Under the pieces are notes generated by a model. It made no database searches. It was not told where the DNA came from and worked only from the letters and a program-made list of their open reading frames with translations. From contig JAJRPN010000004.1 of the NCBI GenBank assembly GCA_024280755.1, positions 1-64,000 of the forward strand: DNA of 64,000 nt, in the 5' to 3' direction. Positions 1 to 9,179 of the stretch are shown one piece after another. This DNA comes from Planctomycetota bacterium (GTDB lineage Bacteria; Planctomycetota; Phycisphaerae; Phycisphaerales; UBA1924). Both the position numbers and the translations under genes were made by a program. The stretch's first letter is position 1, and every line of letters starts with the position of its first letter.

Positions 1-150
1 AAAGCGCAAAAGCAGCCCGCTCGTCAAGCCCTGACCAAAGATTCAAGGCATGGACCCCTGCCCCAAGGTTCCACTTCTTCCTTGATCACCCACTTTGTGC
101 GCACAAACCCGTCCGCACAGTATTGAATACTCCTCTTTCCATAGAACTGA
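1..150. other. window edge, no gene supported
   Basis: This stretch lies downstream of the dnaA stop codon on the minus strand. The only open frames are short and overlap the end of dnaA; none has a ribosome binding site or a recognisable product. I see no hairpin followed by a T-run that would terminate dnaA. Confidence 0.5.
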
Positions 151-1908
151 TCACCGCATCCGCGTCGCAAGCATCTCGGCAAGTTCGCCAGCAGGCATCC
201 CGTCGTGGGGGCATCCAACCGCAACGGGTTGTTGGGCAGAAACCCGATCCTTAAAGCGTTTGGCAGCCGTGATCACGGTCGAGTGGTTCGGACGCCCGAT
301 CGCATAGGCAATTTCTGGGAAGCTCTTGCTGGTGAGCTTGCGCGCCGTATGCACGATCAGCTCGCGGGCCATCACCACCTTCTTCTGACGCCCTTTGCCA
401 AACAGGTCCGATTTGGACACCATCATCTCGGTGCAGATCTTCCCAATAATCGTCTCAAGGGCGATCGGGCCCGTCGCTGTTTGCTCGTCGGTTCCATCCC
501 GAAGCGAGAGCGCCTTGCGGATATGGCACATAGTGGGGGTGCGTGATGATGTATGGGAGGTCTGGGCGAGTCGCCCATTCCCGCTGCCCTGATCCATCAG
601 CCGGGCCACCGCCTGAATCTGTAAGACCGCGCCTTCTAGATCGCGCACGGACGCGGGGTTGAGAGAACTGCCGTTCTTTGTTCCCATCCTGCCGATGCCG
701 ACTCGATCAACAATTGTCTGGATCGCAGCTGCATCAAGAAACACCCCGCGCTTCGATGCGATATGCGTCACCAACCGTCTCGCCAGCTCAACATCAGGTT
801 CGTCGATCTTGACGACCAACCCTGCGGAGAACCGAGAGGCGAGTGCTTGGTCGAGCCGAGCGATTTCGCGTGGGTGGGCATCCGATGCCAAAACAATCTT
901 ACAGCCACCAAGCGAGAGCGTGTTAAAGATCTGCAACAGCTCATGCTGCGTCGCCTGCTTGCCCGCCATCAGATGGATGTCATCAATGCAAAGCAGATCG
1001 AGCTCGCGATACTTCTTCTTAAACGCCTCGACGGATCGTGAGCGGATCGCGGTCACAAACCCGTTGGTGAACGCCTCACCCGTTGTATATCGCACCTTGC
1101 ATCCAGGGCGAAGCTGACGGGCATACTTGGTTGCACCACGCAACAGATGCGTTTTTCCAACCCCACACGACCCATGTACAAACACAGGCGGGCAATCAAG
1201 CCCGGATTGGATGACCTGTTTGACCGATTCAAAGGCAAGCCGATTCGAGGTGCCGATGAGGAAGTCGTTTAGCGATGGACAAGCCGGAAATCGGGCACCG
1301 CCACCCTTTGCTCCAGCGTTGCCCATAGGCTGATTGATCCGGTTGGCGAGGGGATGCGTGTTGATCGTTTCCGTGTTGGACTGGGCATCGCGCCCAGCAG
1401 CTGCGTTGCTCGTCTTTGGGGCCGAGTTGCGCGAGGCATCAACGGTATACACAATCTCAGGCTCAGTGGTCCCCATCGCAAACTGGGCTGCGATCCGTAA
1501 CGGTTCGCCCAATCGCCTTTCGATCATATCGAGTGTAAAGCGATCGCCCGCGATCAGTTCGATGGCACCATCTTGGTTCTGGGTCATCGTGACACTGCCC
1601 GAGAGATATCGGCGAACCCGGTTCTCGCCTTGGGTGTTGATCAGGTGTTCACGGATCTGTTGGCACACCTGGCTCGGGTTGGCGAGCGTCTTTGGTTCAT
1701 CCTGCGGCGTGTCGGTCATCAGTTGGGCATGCGTTAGCCGAAGGGGGCCTTGGTCTTTGCTCAAATCGTTTTCAATGCCCTGCTCGCGTCCGAACATCGA
1801 GCTGGTGCCTGCGATCTGCTCGTTTTCATTGGTGTGTCTTCTGTTGTCCAATACCGAGTTGTTTGAATCGTTCGTTGTGTGCTGCACGCTTGTTTGCCTC
1901 TTGGTCAT
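151..1908 (-). CDS. dnaA: Chromosomal replication initiator DnaA
   Basis: DnaA binds DnaA boxes at oriC and opens the duplex with its AAA+ ATPase. The 585-aa product shows a domain I-like segment at about residues 75-140, a variable linker, then the AAA+ domain with Walker A GSCGVGKT near residue 244 and Walker B LLCIDDIH near 307. The C-terminal helix-turn-helix ends in GRPNHSTVITA, the DnaA-box recognition signature. The open frame extends upstream to 2001; I chose the ATG at 1908, but ATGs at 1797 and 1719 are also in frame and the residues before domain I are not conserved-looking. No start has a convincing Shine-Dalgarno sequence; the strongest one nearby serves an ATG in another frame (see 1826-1957). 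The upstream intergenic region may hold the origin. Family call is certain, the start is not. Confidence 0.93.
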   Translation of the reverse strand: MTKRQTSVQHTTNDSNNSVLDNRRHTNENEQIAGTSSMFGREQGIENDLSKDQGPLRLTHAQLMTDTPQDEPKTLANPSQVCQQIREHLINTQGENRVRRYLSGSVTMTQNQDGAIELIAGDRFTLDMIERRLGEPLRIAAQFAMGTTEPEIVYTVDASRNSAPKTSNAAAGRDAQSNTETINTHPLANRINQPMGNAGAKGGGARFPACPSLNDFLIGTSNRLAFESVKQVIQSGLDCPPVFVHGSCGVGKTHLLRGATKYARQLRPGCKVRYTTGEAFTNGFVTAIRSRSVEAFKKKYRELDLLCIDDIHLMAGKQATQHELLQIFNTLSLGGCKIVLASDAHPREIARLDQALASRFSAGLVVKIDEPDVELARRLVTHIASKRGVFLDAAAIQTIVDRVGIGRMGTKNGSSLNPASVRDLEGAVLQIQAVARLMDQGSGNGRLAQTSHTSSRTPTMCHIRKALSLRDGTDEQTATGPIALETIIGKICTEMMVSKSDLFGKGRQKKVVMARELIVHTARKLTSKSFPEIAYAIGRPNHSTVITAAKRFKDRVSAQQPVAVGCPHDGMPAGELAEMLATRMR

Positions 1909-1957
1909 CCAGGACCGCCCGAGTTGGTGATGCCTGCGCAATCCGATCGCGCACCAT
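1826..1957 (-). CDS. Possible 43-aa leader ORF overlapping dnaA start
   Basis: A small frame, beginning MVRDRIAQASPTRAV, opens at an ATG five bases after a strong GGAGG and runs into the dnaA N-terminus in a different frame. It has no recognisable domain. It could be a leader peptide that couples to dnaA, the true start of dnaA followed by a frameshift (biological or a sequencing error), or chance. The ribosome binding site is the best one in the dnaA upstream region, which is why it is listed. Confidence 0.25.
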   Translation of the reverse strand: MVRDRIAQASPTRAVLDDQEANKRAAHNERFKQLGIGQQKTHQ

Positions 1958-2001
1958 GCACACCTCCGGGCGAGCAATATAAAAAAATCATCCGAGTCCA
2001 T

Positions 2002-2411
2002 TCACGGTGCAGACTGATCGCGCCAAGTGAGCCAAATGCTCGCACACTCGTAGGTGGTGGTTGCAGAATTGTTTCGTAAAAAACAACTTGCGGTTGGGTT
2101 CTGAGCGTCCCCTCAGAAGTCTCGATAAGGCTCATTTTCAGAATCTTATTATGAGAACCCGGCGATCGAGTTTACATGCCTGTCAATCCTAACTGGCAAG
2201 AGAGAGCATAGAGACTTCAACCGTGTTTCGCAACCACAAGAACCATCACAACTCGACGATTTTGTCACTGATCTCGGTGGGTCATAGACTTAGGCGCACA
2301 AAGTTTTTTTCATCCACACACCACCCGAGTTATTCACATACCGCATGTAAAATGTGTACAACAAACTGATCCTTTGTTTTTCCTCTTTGCATCAACGCCC
2401 TGGCAAACAAG
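2002..2411. other. Intergenic region upstream of dnaA, possible oriC
   Basis: About 400 bases with no supported gene lie between dnaA and the GNAT gene. The stretch holds one DnaA box matching TTATNCACA (TTATTCACA, 2330-2338), a one-mismatch box TCATCCACA (2310-2318), and a weak inverted one, TTGTACACA on the minus strand (2353-2361). A-T-rich patches occur at about 2140-2155 and 2300-2310. Bacterial origins commonly sit beside dnaA, so an origin is plausible, but only one good box is visible and the cluster is small. Confidence 0.35.
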
Positions 2412-3425
2412 TTAGCTCTTGGCAACGATCGGCGACACAAAACCGACACGCGCATCAAAGCGTTCAAAGCCCAACGATTCATAGATTTGGATCGCAGGTG
2501 AGTTTCGGCTATCAACCGCGCAGGTCACCTCGCTGATCCCGATCGGCCCGAGCATATCAATCGCGTAGGAAAGCACAGAACGCCCCAACCCAAGCCCACG
2601 AGCAATGGGAGAAACCCCCAGATACACAAGCTCGACGCTCTGAGTCTGCGGAATATGCGTCAACAAACAGCATCCCGCTGCGATTCCATCTTTGAAAATC
2701 AAATGCCAACGCGAAGCCTCAAACTCGCCTGTCGCTTTGTGCGACTCCACAACATCATCCATCGAACGCAACCCGCACAACTCAGGACAGTCGAGTGTCT
2801 GCTCATAGCTTCCTGCAAGGGCAGCGATCAACGCCAGATAATCCGAATCCAACGCACCAGGATCAAGCGTCCGCACCGCCCGTACCTCGATCCCGCTTGG
2901 CCAGCTCGGTGCGTCGGCGATCGGAGCCGTCTGCGAGATTGGTTTTCGCATATAATCAAGCTGACCAACACAAATCATCCCCGCATCGGTACATGCGCGA
3001 TGCGCCCAGGTATGTTCGGGTTCGATCAGTGTCTGGGCAAGGGCAACCTGATCGGGAGCCATCGCCTGCAAACCTGCTAAAGCCCCCTTGATTGATGCGC
3101 CGATCTCATCAACCTGTGTTTCAACATCGCCAAAGACCTGGGTATCTGCGTCAGGGTTCGACAAAAAGACCATCGCGGTTCGCCCAGATCCAAGCACCGC
3201 CAAAGTGACTTGGCGAACCCGTAAGGGCTTTTTGAGCAGCCCAGAAGCGGGTGGTTGCTCGATGACACCCCACATCAGATCCAAATCGATTCCATGTGCC
3301 GGGGCAGAGGCGACCAACCGTTTGGCTGCTTCTCGACGCCCTTTGGTCGCGACAAGACGCTCGGCAGCCGACAAACGCAAGGCGTGGGGGATCTGCTGGG
3401 CATGGATAATCGGTGTTTGTGACAT
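2412..3425 (-). CDS. GNAT-family N-acetyltransferase
   Basis: The 337-aa product ends in a GNAT domain (about residues 215-330) with the acetyl-CoA binding loop ARGLGLGRSVL and the typical late motif NSPAIQIYESLGFERFD. The N-terminal half looks like a degenerate second GNAT-like domain, an arrangement reminiscent of tandem-GNAT enzymes such as mycothiol synthase, though nothing shows that substrate. The open frame runs to 3821, but I start at the ATG at 3425 (MSQTPIIHA) because the upstream part is unlike protein and covers the region shared with the divergent gene. It faces away from the secreted-protein gene at 3619. The acetyl acceptor is unknown. Confidence 0.8.
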   Translation of the reverse strand: MSQTPIIHAQQIPHALRLSAAERLVATKGRREAAKRLVASAPAHGIDLDLMWGVIEQPPASGLLKKPLRVRQVTLAVLGSGRTAMVFLSNPDADTQVFGDVETQVDEIGASIKGALAGLQAMAPDQVALAQTLIEPEHTWAHRACTDAGMICVGQLDYMRKPISQTAPIADAPSWPSGIEVRAVRTLDPGALDSDYLALIAALAGSYEQTLDCPELCGLRSMDDVVESHKATGEFEASRWHLIFKDGIAAGCCLLTHIPQTQSVELVYLGVSPIARGLGLGRSVLSYAIDMLGPIGISEVTCAVDSRNSPAIQIYESLGFERFDARVGFVSPIVAKS

Positions 3426-3618
3426 TGGCTCTACAGCGTAATAAAGGACTCTCAGCAGGCACAAGATGCGACGATTTTCTATGATAGTGAAGAATTGCTT
3501 CCCTCGCTGGGAACTTTGGCGGGTTGTAGACGAATACATTTGACGCTCGGTATTGATCGTCGTCGCGCATACACTACACTTATCACAGATCAGCCAGTTT
3601 AGACCTGACGGGATATTT

Positions 3619-4284
3619 ATGACCAACACTGCCAACAAGATCACATCAAAGCTCGGGCGTCTCACATTTGCTCTAGGAGCGATCGGTGCGACAAGCATTG
3701 CATTGCTTTCAACAAGCTCAACCCCCGTATATGCAGCTCCAGAACCCTCGCCTGTCGCCACACAGTGGGAGTTCACCTTTGAAGAAGGGGCCTTGCGTTT
3801 GGCATGGGTCGACGACGGCAACGGCGTGAATCCGTACTTCTATCTCACCTATCGCATTACCAACCACTGGGGCGGCGTCAAACTCTTCGCTCCAGATGTC
3901 CAACTGATGACAGATAATGTCAATGTCATCCGCTCAGGGCGTGATGTATCGAGTGGTGTCACCGCTGCCATTATGGAGCGATTGAACAATCCGTTGCTCG
4001 AATCACAGATCGAAATTGTCTCCAATGTCCTCGAAGGCGTCGAACACGCCCGCGATGGCGTGGTGATCTGGCCGGCCAAAGATCTCGAAGCAGATGAGGT
4101 CACCGTCTTCTTCGCAGGGCTCAGCGGCGAGTTCCAGTCCTATGTCGTCGGACGAGAGACACCAGATCCACACCGCTACAACCTCCGCAAGACCCTCATG
4201 CTCCGCTATTCCACCCCAGGTGAGATCGGACAGCAGGGCGATGCCCCGTTCGAGCAGGTAGAAAAACGCTGGGTCATGAGATAA
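3619..4284 (+). CDS. Secreted protein of unknown function
   Basis: The 221-aa product starts with a clear signal peptide: a basic N-terminus, a hydrophobic core (residues about 14-32) and a likely cleavage after PVYAA. The mature part is soluble, with beta-type sequence and no motif I recognise. I took the ATG at 3619 rather than the frame start at 3553 because it places the signal peptide at the N-terminus. It precedes rpmA by about 200 bases with no obvious terminator between them. No function is proposed. Confidence 0.7.
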   Translation: MTNTANKITSKLGRLTFALGAIGATSIALLSTSSTPVYAAPEPSPVATQWEFTFEEGALRLAWVDDGNGVNPYFYLTYRITNHWGGVKLFAPDVQLMTDNVNVIRSGRDVSSGVTAAIMERLNNPLLESQIEIVSNVLEGVEHARDGVVIWPAKDLEADEVTVFFAGLSGEFQSYVVGRETPDPHRYNLRKTLMLRYSTPGEIGQQGDAPFEQVEKRWVMR

Positions 4285-4486
4285 GAGGCGATAAGAGGCG
4301 GTTAGAGACTTGAATTGATCGAATTTCGGTTGTAAGCCCGCGTGGGAACAGAAATTACACTGGACGAATGACGATACTGGGCCTACGCTTGCCCCCGCAG
4401 CGAAGTTTCGTTGCTGAATAAAGAAACACCCGATTCGGTGCCTCCCTGTGAAGCACCAATGAATCAGAATGACGGAGATTTGTGTT

Positions 4487-4786
4487 ATGGCACATAAAAA
4501 GGGCCAAGGCTCAACCAAGAACGGTCGCGACTCCAACCCGCAGTATCGCGGAGTGAAGCTCTACGGCGGCGAATCGGCTAAGCCAGGATCAATCATCATC
4601 CGTCAGTGCGGAACAAAGTTCAAGCCTGGCTTCGGTGTTCGCATCGGCAAAGACGACACGCTTTACTCGGTGACGAGTGGCAAGGTTGTCTTCCAGAAGA
4701 ACGGCCGCGTGCATGTTGACCCATACGAGGTCGATGTCCCACGCCCACAGTGGCTCCGCGAATACCGCGCTGCCCACGCCAGCTAA
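4487..4786 (+). CDS. rpmA: 50S ribosomal protein bL27
   Basis: bL27 is a 99-aa component of the large subunit whose N-terminal tail reaches the peptidyl transferase centre. The product begins [17 protein letters not shown] and contains the conserved G-V-K-x-Y-G-G segment and the [13 protein letters not shown] core, full length for the family. The start at 4487 gives the conserved N-terminus directly, with no cleaved leader of the Firmicutes kind. rplU (bL21), which usually precedes rpmA, is absent here. A strong terminator follows at once. Confidence 0.97.
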   Translation: MAHKKGQGSTKNGRDSNPQYRGVKLYGGESAKPGSIIIRQCGTKFKPGFGVRIGKDDTLYSVTSGKVVFQKNGRVHVDPYEVDVPRPQWLREYRAAHAS

Positions 4787-4810
4787 ATCAGCTGCAAACA
4801 AAGCATATAA

Positions 4811-4840
4811 AAACCGTCCGCATCTGCGGACGGTTTTTTT
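4811..4840 (+). terminator. Rho-independent terminator after rpmA
   Basis: The arms AAACCGTCCGCA and TGCGGACGGTTT form a 12-bp hairpin with a two-base loop, followed by a run of T. It begins about 25 bases after the rpmA stop and should end that transcript before the convergent gene at 4870. Confidence 0.92.
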
Positions 4841-4869
4841 AGATACATGTTTTTTACCCGGTGCTTTTC

Positions 4870-6219
4870 TTATGGGCATCCAGCACTGAATGCTTGAAGG
4901 AATGCAGAGATATCGAAGAAGTTGAGCAGCCCGTCGTTGGTAAAATCTGCGAGTAGGCTGGTTTTACTGAAGGCTTGGAGGAAGGCGGAGACATCGAAGA
5001 AGTTGAGGGCGATATCGTTGTTGAGGTCTGCGAGGCAACAGATATCGAAGGAATAGGTTGATCCAGAGTTTGAACCATTGTCATCGTCCAGAACGGAACC
5101 CACAACAACCTGGCAGCCATCAATCGCAACCGAGTGTCCAAACCAGTCTCCTTCTTCCCCGTCGCTGGGTGAAAGTGAGTTCAGGAGCATTTCGGTTTCA
5201 AGCGAGTAGAGGCGAGCACTGCCGACCATGATACCGAGAGGCATGTCGTAGCGTTGGCCAACCACAAGATTGTCGCCGTCGAGCGCGATTGCCAGATCAA
5301 AGTTTTCGCCTTGGGTGTGTTCTGGATAAATCTCATAAAGTTGTTCGCCCGTGTCGGTACGAAACACACAGACACGCCCTGTTTTCATAGTGTCAATCGT
5401 CTGGTACACCGTCGATACGACATAGTCTGGTCCTAACGCAAGCTCTGACCCGAGTGACTCATACGCTCCCTTATTAGGGCGAACAATCTTCATCAGTTGT
5501 TGGCCTGTTGACACATCGAATAGATAAATCGCCCCAGCACGATCGCCGTTACTGTCATGACCCGGAGCGCCGATTGCGACTATCCCATTATTCAAGGCGA
5601 CGGCACTCCCGAACTGATCCAGCGATTGGCCGTCGGAGGCAGTCAGCTTATAAATTTTAGATCCAAGTTGGGCATTGTATATATAGACCGATCCAGAGAA
5701 AAAACCGTGATCATCGTCTCCTCGAGCCCCGATCGCAATCAGGTCCGAGTCGATATCGACGGCATTTCCAAACCTGCCACTAAACGCACCATCACTTGGA
5801 GTGAGCTTAGAGATTTGTAACCCGGTTGCAGAATCGAATACATACGCTGCTCCCGAGTTGCTGTTCAAAGAATCGTGTTCTTCAGCACCAACGATAACCA
5901 AGCCTTTGTCTATCGCGATAGAATCAGCAAAGAAGTCATACGCATTGCCGTCGTTTGGGAGCAGTTTAAAGAGCTGTTTTCCTGTCAGCGCGTCGAAGAG
6001 ATATGCGGAGCCGCTTTGAATCCCATTATCACGGTCAGAACTGGAGCCAACAGCAATAATCCCACCATTGATATCCAGAGAGTCACTAAAAAAATCATCT
6101 GGTGAACCATCGTCCGCAATAGTTTTCCAATTTTCAGTGACACTTTGGCATTGAGCGATCCCCGTAAACACTGATATCAGCAAATAGATAATGGCTATGG
6201 TGTATTTTGCATCCCACAT
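4870..6219 (-). CDS. FG-GAP-like propeller protein with GC-type dockerin
   Basis: The 449-aa product has a signal peptide (hydrophobic core IAIIYLLISVFTGIA), then about six repeats of roughly 55 residues of the pattern D-x-F-G-x-x-[VI]-A-[IL]-[DN]-x-G-x-x-[VA]-[VI]-G-[AS], each followed by Y-x-F-D-x-x-T-G. This is the FG-GAP/integrin-like beta-propeller type. The C-terminus carries two NFFD[VI]SAFLQAF segments and ends SAGCP, the GC-type dockerin of planctomycetes. The frame opens at a TTG at 6258; I prefer the ATG at 6219, which starts the signal peptide. It is a paralogue of the gene at 14216. Role is likely extracellular or cell-surface; no enzyme motif is seen. Confidence 0.85.
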   Translation of the reverse strand: MWDAKYTIAIIYLLISVFTGIAQCQSVTENWKTIADDGSPDDFFSDSLDINGGIIAVGSSSDRDNGIQSGSAYLFDALTGKQLFKLLPNDGNAYDFFADSIAIDKGLVIVGAEEHDSLNSNSGAAYVFDSATGLQISKLTPSDGAFSGRFGNAVDIDSDLIAIGARGDDDHGFFSGSVYIYNAQLGSKIYKLTASDGQSLDQFGSAVALNNGIVAIGAPGHDSNGDRAGAIYLFDVSTGQQLMKIVRPNKGAYESLGSELALGPDYVVSTVYQTIDTMKTGRVCVFRTDTGEQLYEIYPEHTQGENFDLAIALDGDNLVVGQRYDMPLGIMVGSARLYSLETEMLLNSLSPSDGEEGDWFGHSVAIDGCQVVVGSVLDDDNGSNSGSTYSFDICCLADLNNDIALNFFDVSAFLQAFSKTSLLADFTNDGLLNFFDISAFLQAFSAGCP

Positions 6220-6391
6220 TGTACAGCAAAGGGATAATAATTTGAACAGAATTGCCAATCCTGAGTAAAAAATTGAACGGCCATGTTTACCAATATCTAT
6301 GCTCCGTTACCTGGATTACTCACGGCTTTAGAATTTGTTTAGTCTATTGGATTTATATCGGGCATTGTTGCCAAAAAGGAACTCCAGACTC

Positions 6392-6622
6392 ATGCTCGAA
6401 CTGCGTCCAAACTGTGAGTGCTGTGATTGTAACCTGCCGCCGGAATCGGAGGCGGCGATGATCTGTAGCTTTGAATGCACCTTCTGTCGATCGTGTGTTG
6501 AGGGAGAACTCGCGGGAAAGTGTCCCAACTGTGGCGGCAACTTTGTGCCTCGCCCAATTCGCCCATTTGACAAGTTGGAGAAATATCCAGCTTCTACAAA
6601 GCGTGTGCATCGGAAGCAATGA
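6392..6622 (+). CDS. DUF1272 family zinc-binding protein
   Basis: The 76-aa product begins MLELRPNCECCDCNLPP and has paired cysteine motifs (C-E-C-C near residue 8, C-S-F-E-C-T-F-C-x-x-C in the middle, C-P-N-C-G-G near 50), then the family ending FVPRPIRP. These are the hallmarks of DUF1272, a small predicted zinc-ribbon family of unknown function. The ATG at 6392 follows AAAGGAACTC, a good ribosome binding site, and starts exactly at the family N-terminus, so I reject the longer frame from 6335. It overlaps nothing and stands alone between two minus-strand genes. Confidence 0.88.
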   Translation: MLELRPNCECCDCNLPPESEAAMICSFECTFCRSCVEGELAGKCPNCGGNFVPRPIRPFDKLEKYPASTKRVHRKQ

Positions 6623-6640
6623 GAATCAGAGCGGTTTGCA

Positions 6641-7438
6641 CTATGGATGATTATGAAAATCGTCTGATTCGCACTCTTCAGAATCGTCAAAGTTATAGGC
6701 GGGATAGGCATCGAGCGGGGTTGCGTCTGTTTTGGCTCCATCGATGGATGCAAAGTAAGCTGCATACTCTTTGATCGGAGTCAGCCCAACCGAGGCTCTC
6801 CGTTCGTCGATGTGTTCGAAGTCTTCAACGGGCACAGGGCGAAGAACACCTTCGTCGTCCATCATGAACTGGGTGCCGTAGATCTGAGGCTCCTGCTTAT
6901 TCATTAGGACTCGATCCGTGAGCATGGCAAACCGCATGCCGTCGGCTTGTGATTGTTCGACGAGTGGTTCCATGAGTTTGAGGATTTGCTCTTGGAACTC
7001 AGGTTGCGAATCAGTATGCTGAGCCAGCAGCCATGCGGCATCGGCTGCTTCTTTCCCGATCATGTCATAGCTCGGCCAGCCAAACTTTGCGATCATCGCC
7101 TTGAGCAGATCAGAAGATTCGTTATCAACGGTCCATAATGCGTCGAGCAAGTCTCGGCCAGGCTCTGGTGCTGAGGTTTCCTCATCGCCGTGAGGCTTGT
7201 GGTGAGAAAGAGATTTACTCAAGAGCGTACGCAGTTCTTGATCCCGCTGAACCTGATCAAGAAGCATGCTTTGTAGCTCGTTGAGATCTTTGATTTCGAT
7301 GTGCTTCGCTGAGGCATCTGAGTGGAGTGAATGCTCGGACATGTGCCAGGTTGGCTCATTCGTCTGTGCGCATGCAGAGGCTGATGCGAGAACGAAAAGT
7401 ACAGCGGTATTCGTCATAAGTGCTTTGTATACGGGCAT
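6641..7438 (-). CDS. Secreted DUF6624-like protein
   Basis: The 265-aa product has an N-terminal signal peptide (hydrophobic stretch TAVLFVLASASACA), a charged middle, and a C-terminal half with the pattern G-W-P-S, AADAAWLLAQHTDS, LTDRVL, QIYGTQF and RRASVGLTPIKEYAAYF. That order matches my memory of DUF6624 proteins. No catalytic role is known. The start at 7438 has AGGAG five bases upstream. The cleavage region ASACA with a cysteine could be lipoprotein-like, but no classical lipobox is clear. It is the only non-dockerin secreted gene in this block. Confidence 0.72.
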   Translation of the reverse strand: MPVYKALMTNTAVLFVLASASACAQTNEPTWHMSEHSLHSDASAKHIEIKDLNELQSMLLDQVQRDQELRTLLSKSLSHHKPHGDEETSAPEPGRDLLDALWTVDNESSDLLKAMIAKFGWPSYDMIGKEAADAAWLLAQHTDSQPEFQEQILKLMEPLVEQSQADGMRFAMLTDRVLMNKQEPQIYGTQFMMDDEGVLRPVPVEDFEHIDERRASVGLTPIKEYAAYFASIDGAKTDATPLDAYPAYNFDDSEECESDDFHNHP

Positions 7439-7558
7439 TGGAACTCCTGTGCATTTGATAGCATTCCGGTTTGATGTTCATGGAGATGCTCATCGAAGCA
7501 GGAGTGGTCACTGTTTTGTATGTTTATTGGAAAAAATCAACATGCCTTGGGCATTGAG

Positions 7559-9043
7559 CTATGGACAGCCATTGGCGAAGGCTTGCAAAAAAGCTGCGAT
7601 GTCGAAGAAGTTGAAGAGCCCGTCGTTGGTGAAGTCGGCGATCGGTTCGTTGGCAGCGAAGGTTTTTAGAAACTCAGAGATATCAAAGAAGTTGAGGGTT
7701 CCATCCGCGTCGAGATCTGCTCGGCAGGGCTGGGGGCCTTTGGTGATGGTGAAGTGATCGGAAATGATGCCTTGGTCATTGAGGAACGATGCGTCGAGCC
7801 TGGTGCCATTGACATCGATGATCATCGATCCGAGTTCAAGGTTTGTGATGGGCATGGCCGGGTGATTGGGCAAGTCGCCGGTGATCAGGCTGGCATTTCC
7901 TGCGACGACATAGACGGTGCCTTCATGGGGAGCAAGCCCGGCTGTGGGCTTGGCATAGACCCCGTCTCCATTTTCTTGGCCGTTGCCAGAGTCGATGTTC
8001 ATTGATGGGTTGAATGTGTTGGAAAGCCCATAGTGTCCATCGAGTAAGAGGGATCGTTCGTAGGAGTGGCTGTGCCCGCTGAGTACAAGGTCTACGCCAG
8101 CCGCTTCGAGTATGGGGTTTGCATTCTGGCGCATCTCGACCATCGCAGGCTCGTGGAGAAAATCATCCGAGTTATGCCCGTCGGAGTAGGGGGCGTTGTG
8201 CCAGAATGCGATGACCCAGGTTTGGGTCGTCGCTGCGAGATCATTGGCGAGCCATGTGAGCATTGGGTCATTGGTGCCTCGAAGGACATCGTGTGAGTTG
8301 AGTGATACAAAATGTACATTGGCATAGTCGAACGAGTAATAGGCTTGGGTGCCCGATGCAACCCCGCCGGCTTGCGCCTCGCGTGGGAGTGAGTAGATGT
8401 CGTAGTATGGCCCAGATTCAGTTTCAGAATCCGCGAAGATTCCATCGTGGTTGCCCATAGTCGGAGACATTGAGGTCGTGCGCAGGATCGATGGGTAGGC
8501 ATCGAAGACTGCTCGTTGATAATCGCCTTGCGATCCAACCCCATAGGCGTTGTCGCCGAGCATGATCCAGACATCTGCGGGGTTGTTGGCAGCGTGGTTA
8601 AGATAGGCATCGCGCACCGCACGCTGATCATCGCCTGCGATTCCAGAATCGCCAATGACCCAAATCCGAACCGGCTCGGCAGTGCCAGCCAGAGGGGATG
8701 TCTTGAGTGTGTGATCGGCATCGTCGCCAGCGAGTGTGAGTGTGCTTGTGCCGACGGAGTAGAAGTAGTGTGTGTTGGCTGCGAGCCCGGTGAGATTGAT
8801 GATGTGTTCTGTTGTGATCGTCGGATCATCGACAGCCATGCTCAGGTTCCCAACGCTCGTGCCAAACTCAACCCGGGAATCGGTTGGGGTATCTGTTTGC
8901 CAGCGGACGATGGTGCTGGTGGGTGTGACGAGTTGGAGGTATGGGCCTCGGACGATCGTGGGATCGCCCATTGCCAGAAGCGTTGACGCGAGCAAACTGA
9001 TACTGAGAGCAGCGAGAAACAAACTATTCGTGCGGATCCACAT
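7559..9043 (-). CDS. Purple acid phosphatase-like metallophosphoesterase with GC-type dockerin
   Basis: The 494-aa product has a signal peptide, an N-terminal fibronectin III-like purple acid phosphatase domain (about 27-118), and a calcineurin-like phosphoesterase domain. The dimetal motifs appear in order: GDSG at 131, LGDNAYG at 162, MGNHDG at 196, the histidine in FWHNAPYSDGH near 287 and GHSHSYER near 327. The C-terminus has two NFFDI[SA]xFL segments and ends ANGCP. It probably hydrolyses phosphomonoesters outside the cytoplasm, which would supply phosphate; the substrate is inferred. The dockerin suggests surface attachment or sorting. It is about the usual length for bacterial members plus the dockerin. 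Confidence 0.9.
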   Translation of the reverse strand: MWIRTNSLFLAALSISLLASTLLAMGDPTIVRGPYLQLVTPTSTIVRWQTDTPTDSRVEFGTSVGNLSMAVDDPTITTEHIINLTGLAANTHYFYSVGTSTLTLAGDDADHTLKTSPLAGTAEPVRIWVIGDSGIAGDDQRAVRDAYLNHAANNPADVWIMLGDNAYGVGSQGDYQRAVFDAYPSILRTTSMSPTMGNHDGIFADSETESGPYYDIYSLPREAQAGGVASGTQAYYSFDYANVHFVSLNSHDVLRGTNDPMLTWLANDLAATTQTWVIAFWHNAPYSDGHNSDDFLHEPAMVEMRQNANPILEAAGVDLVLSGHSHSYERSLLLDGHYGLSNTFNPSMNIDSGNGQENGDGVYAKPTAGLAPHEGTVYVVAGNASLITGDLPNHPAMPITNLELGSMIIDVNGTRLDASFLNDQGIISDHFTITKGPQPCRADLDADGTLNFFDISEFLKTFAANEPIADFTNDGLFNFFDIAAFLQAFANGCP

Positions 9044-9179
9044 GGTTTATCCCGGTTATATGTTCGTGATCAATCAAGCCGAATGGCTCTGGTGGACTAT
9101 CCGCATCGCGATGGGGACGGTTCCATTTGAAAGCATCCAAGAGGTGATGGGGCATGAGTTGTGTCGGGCACATTTGCTC

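Noticed and set aside
24-224. 66-aa minus-strand ORF at the window edge
   Set aside because: It overlaps the end of dnaA in another frame and has no ribosome binding site or family resemblance.
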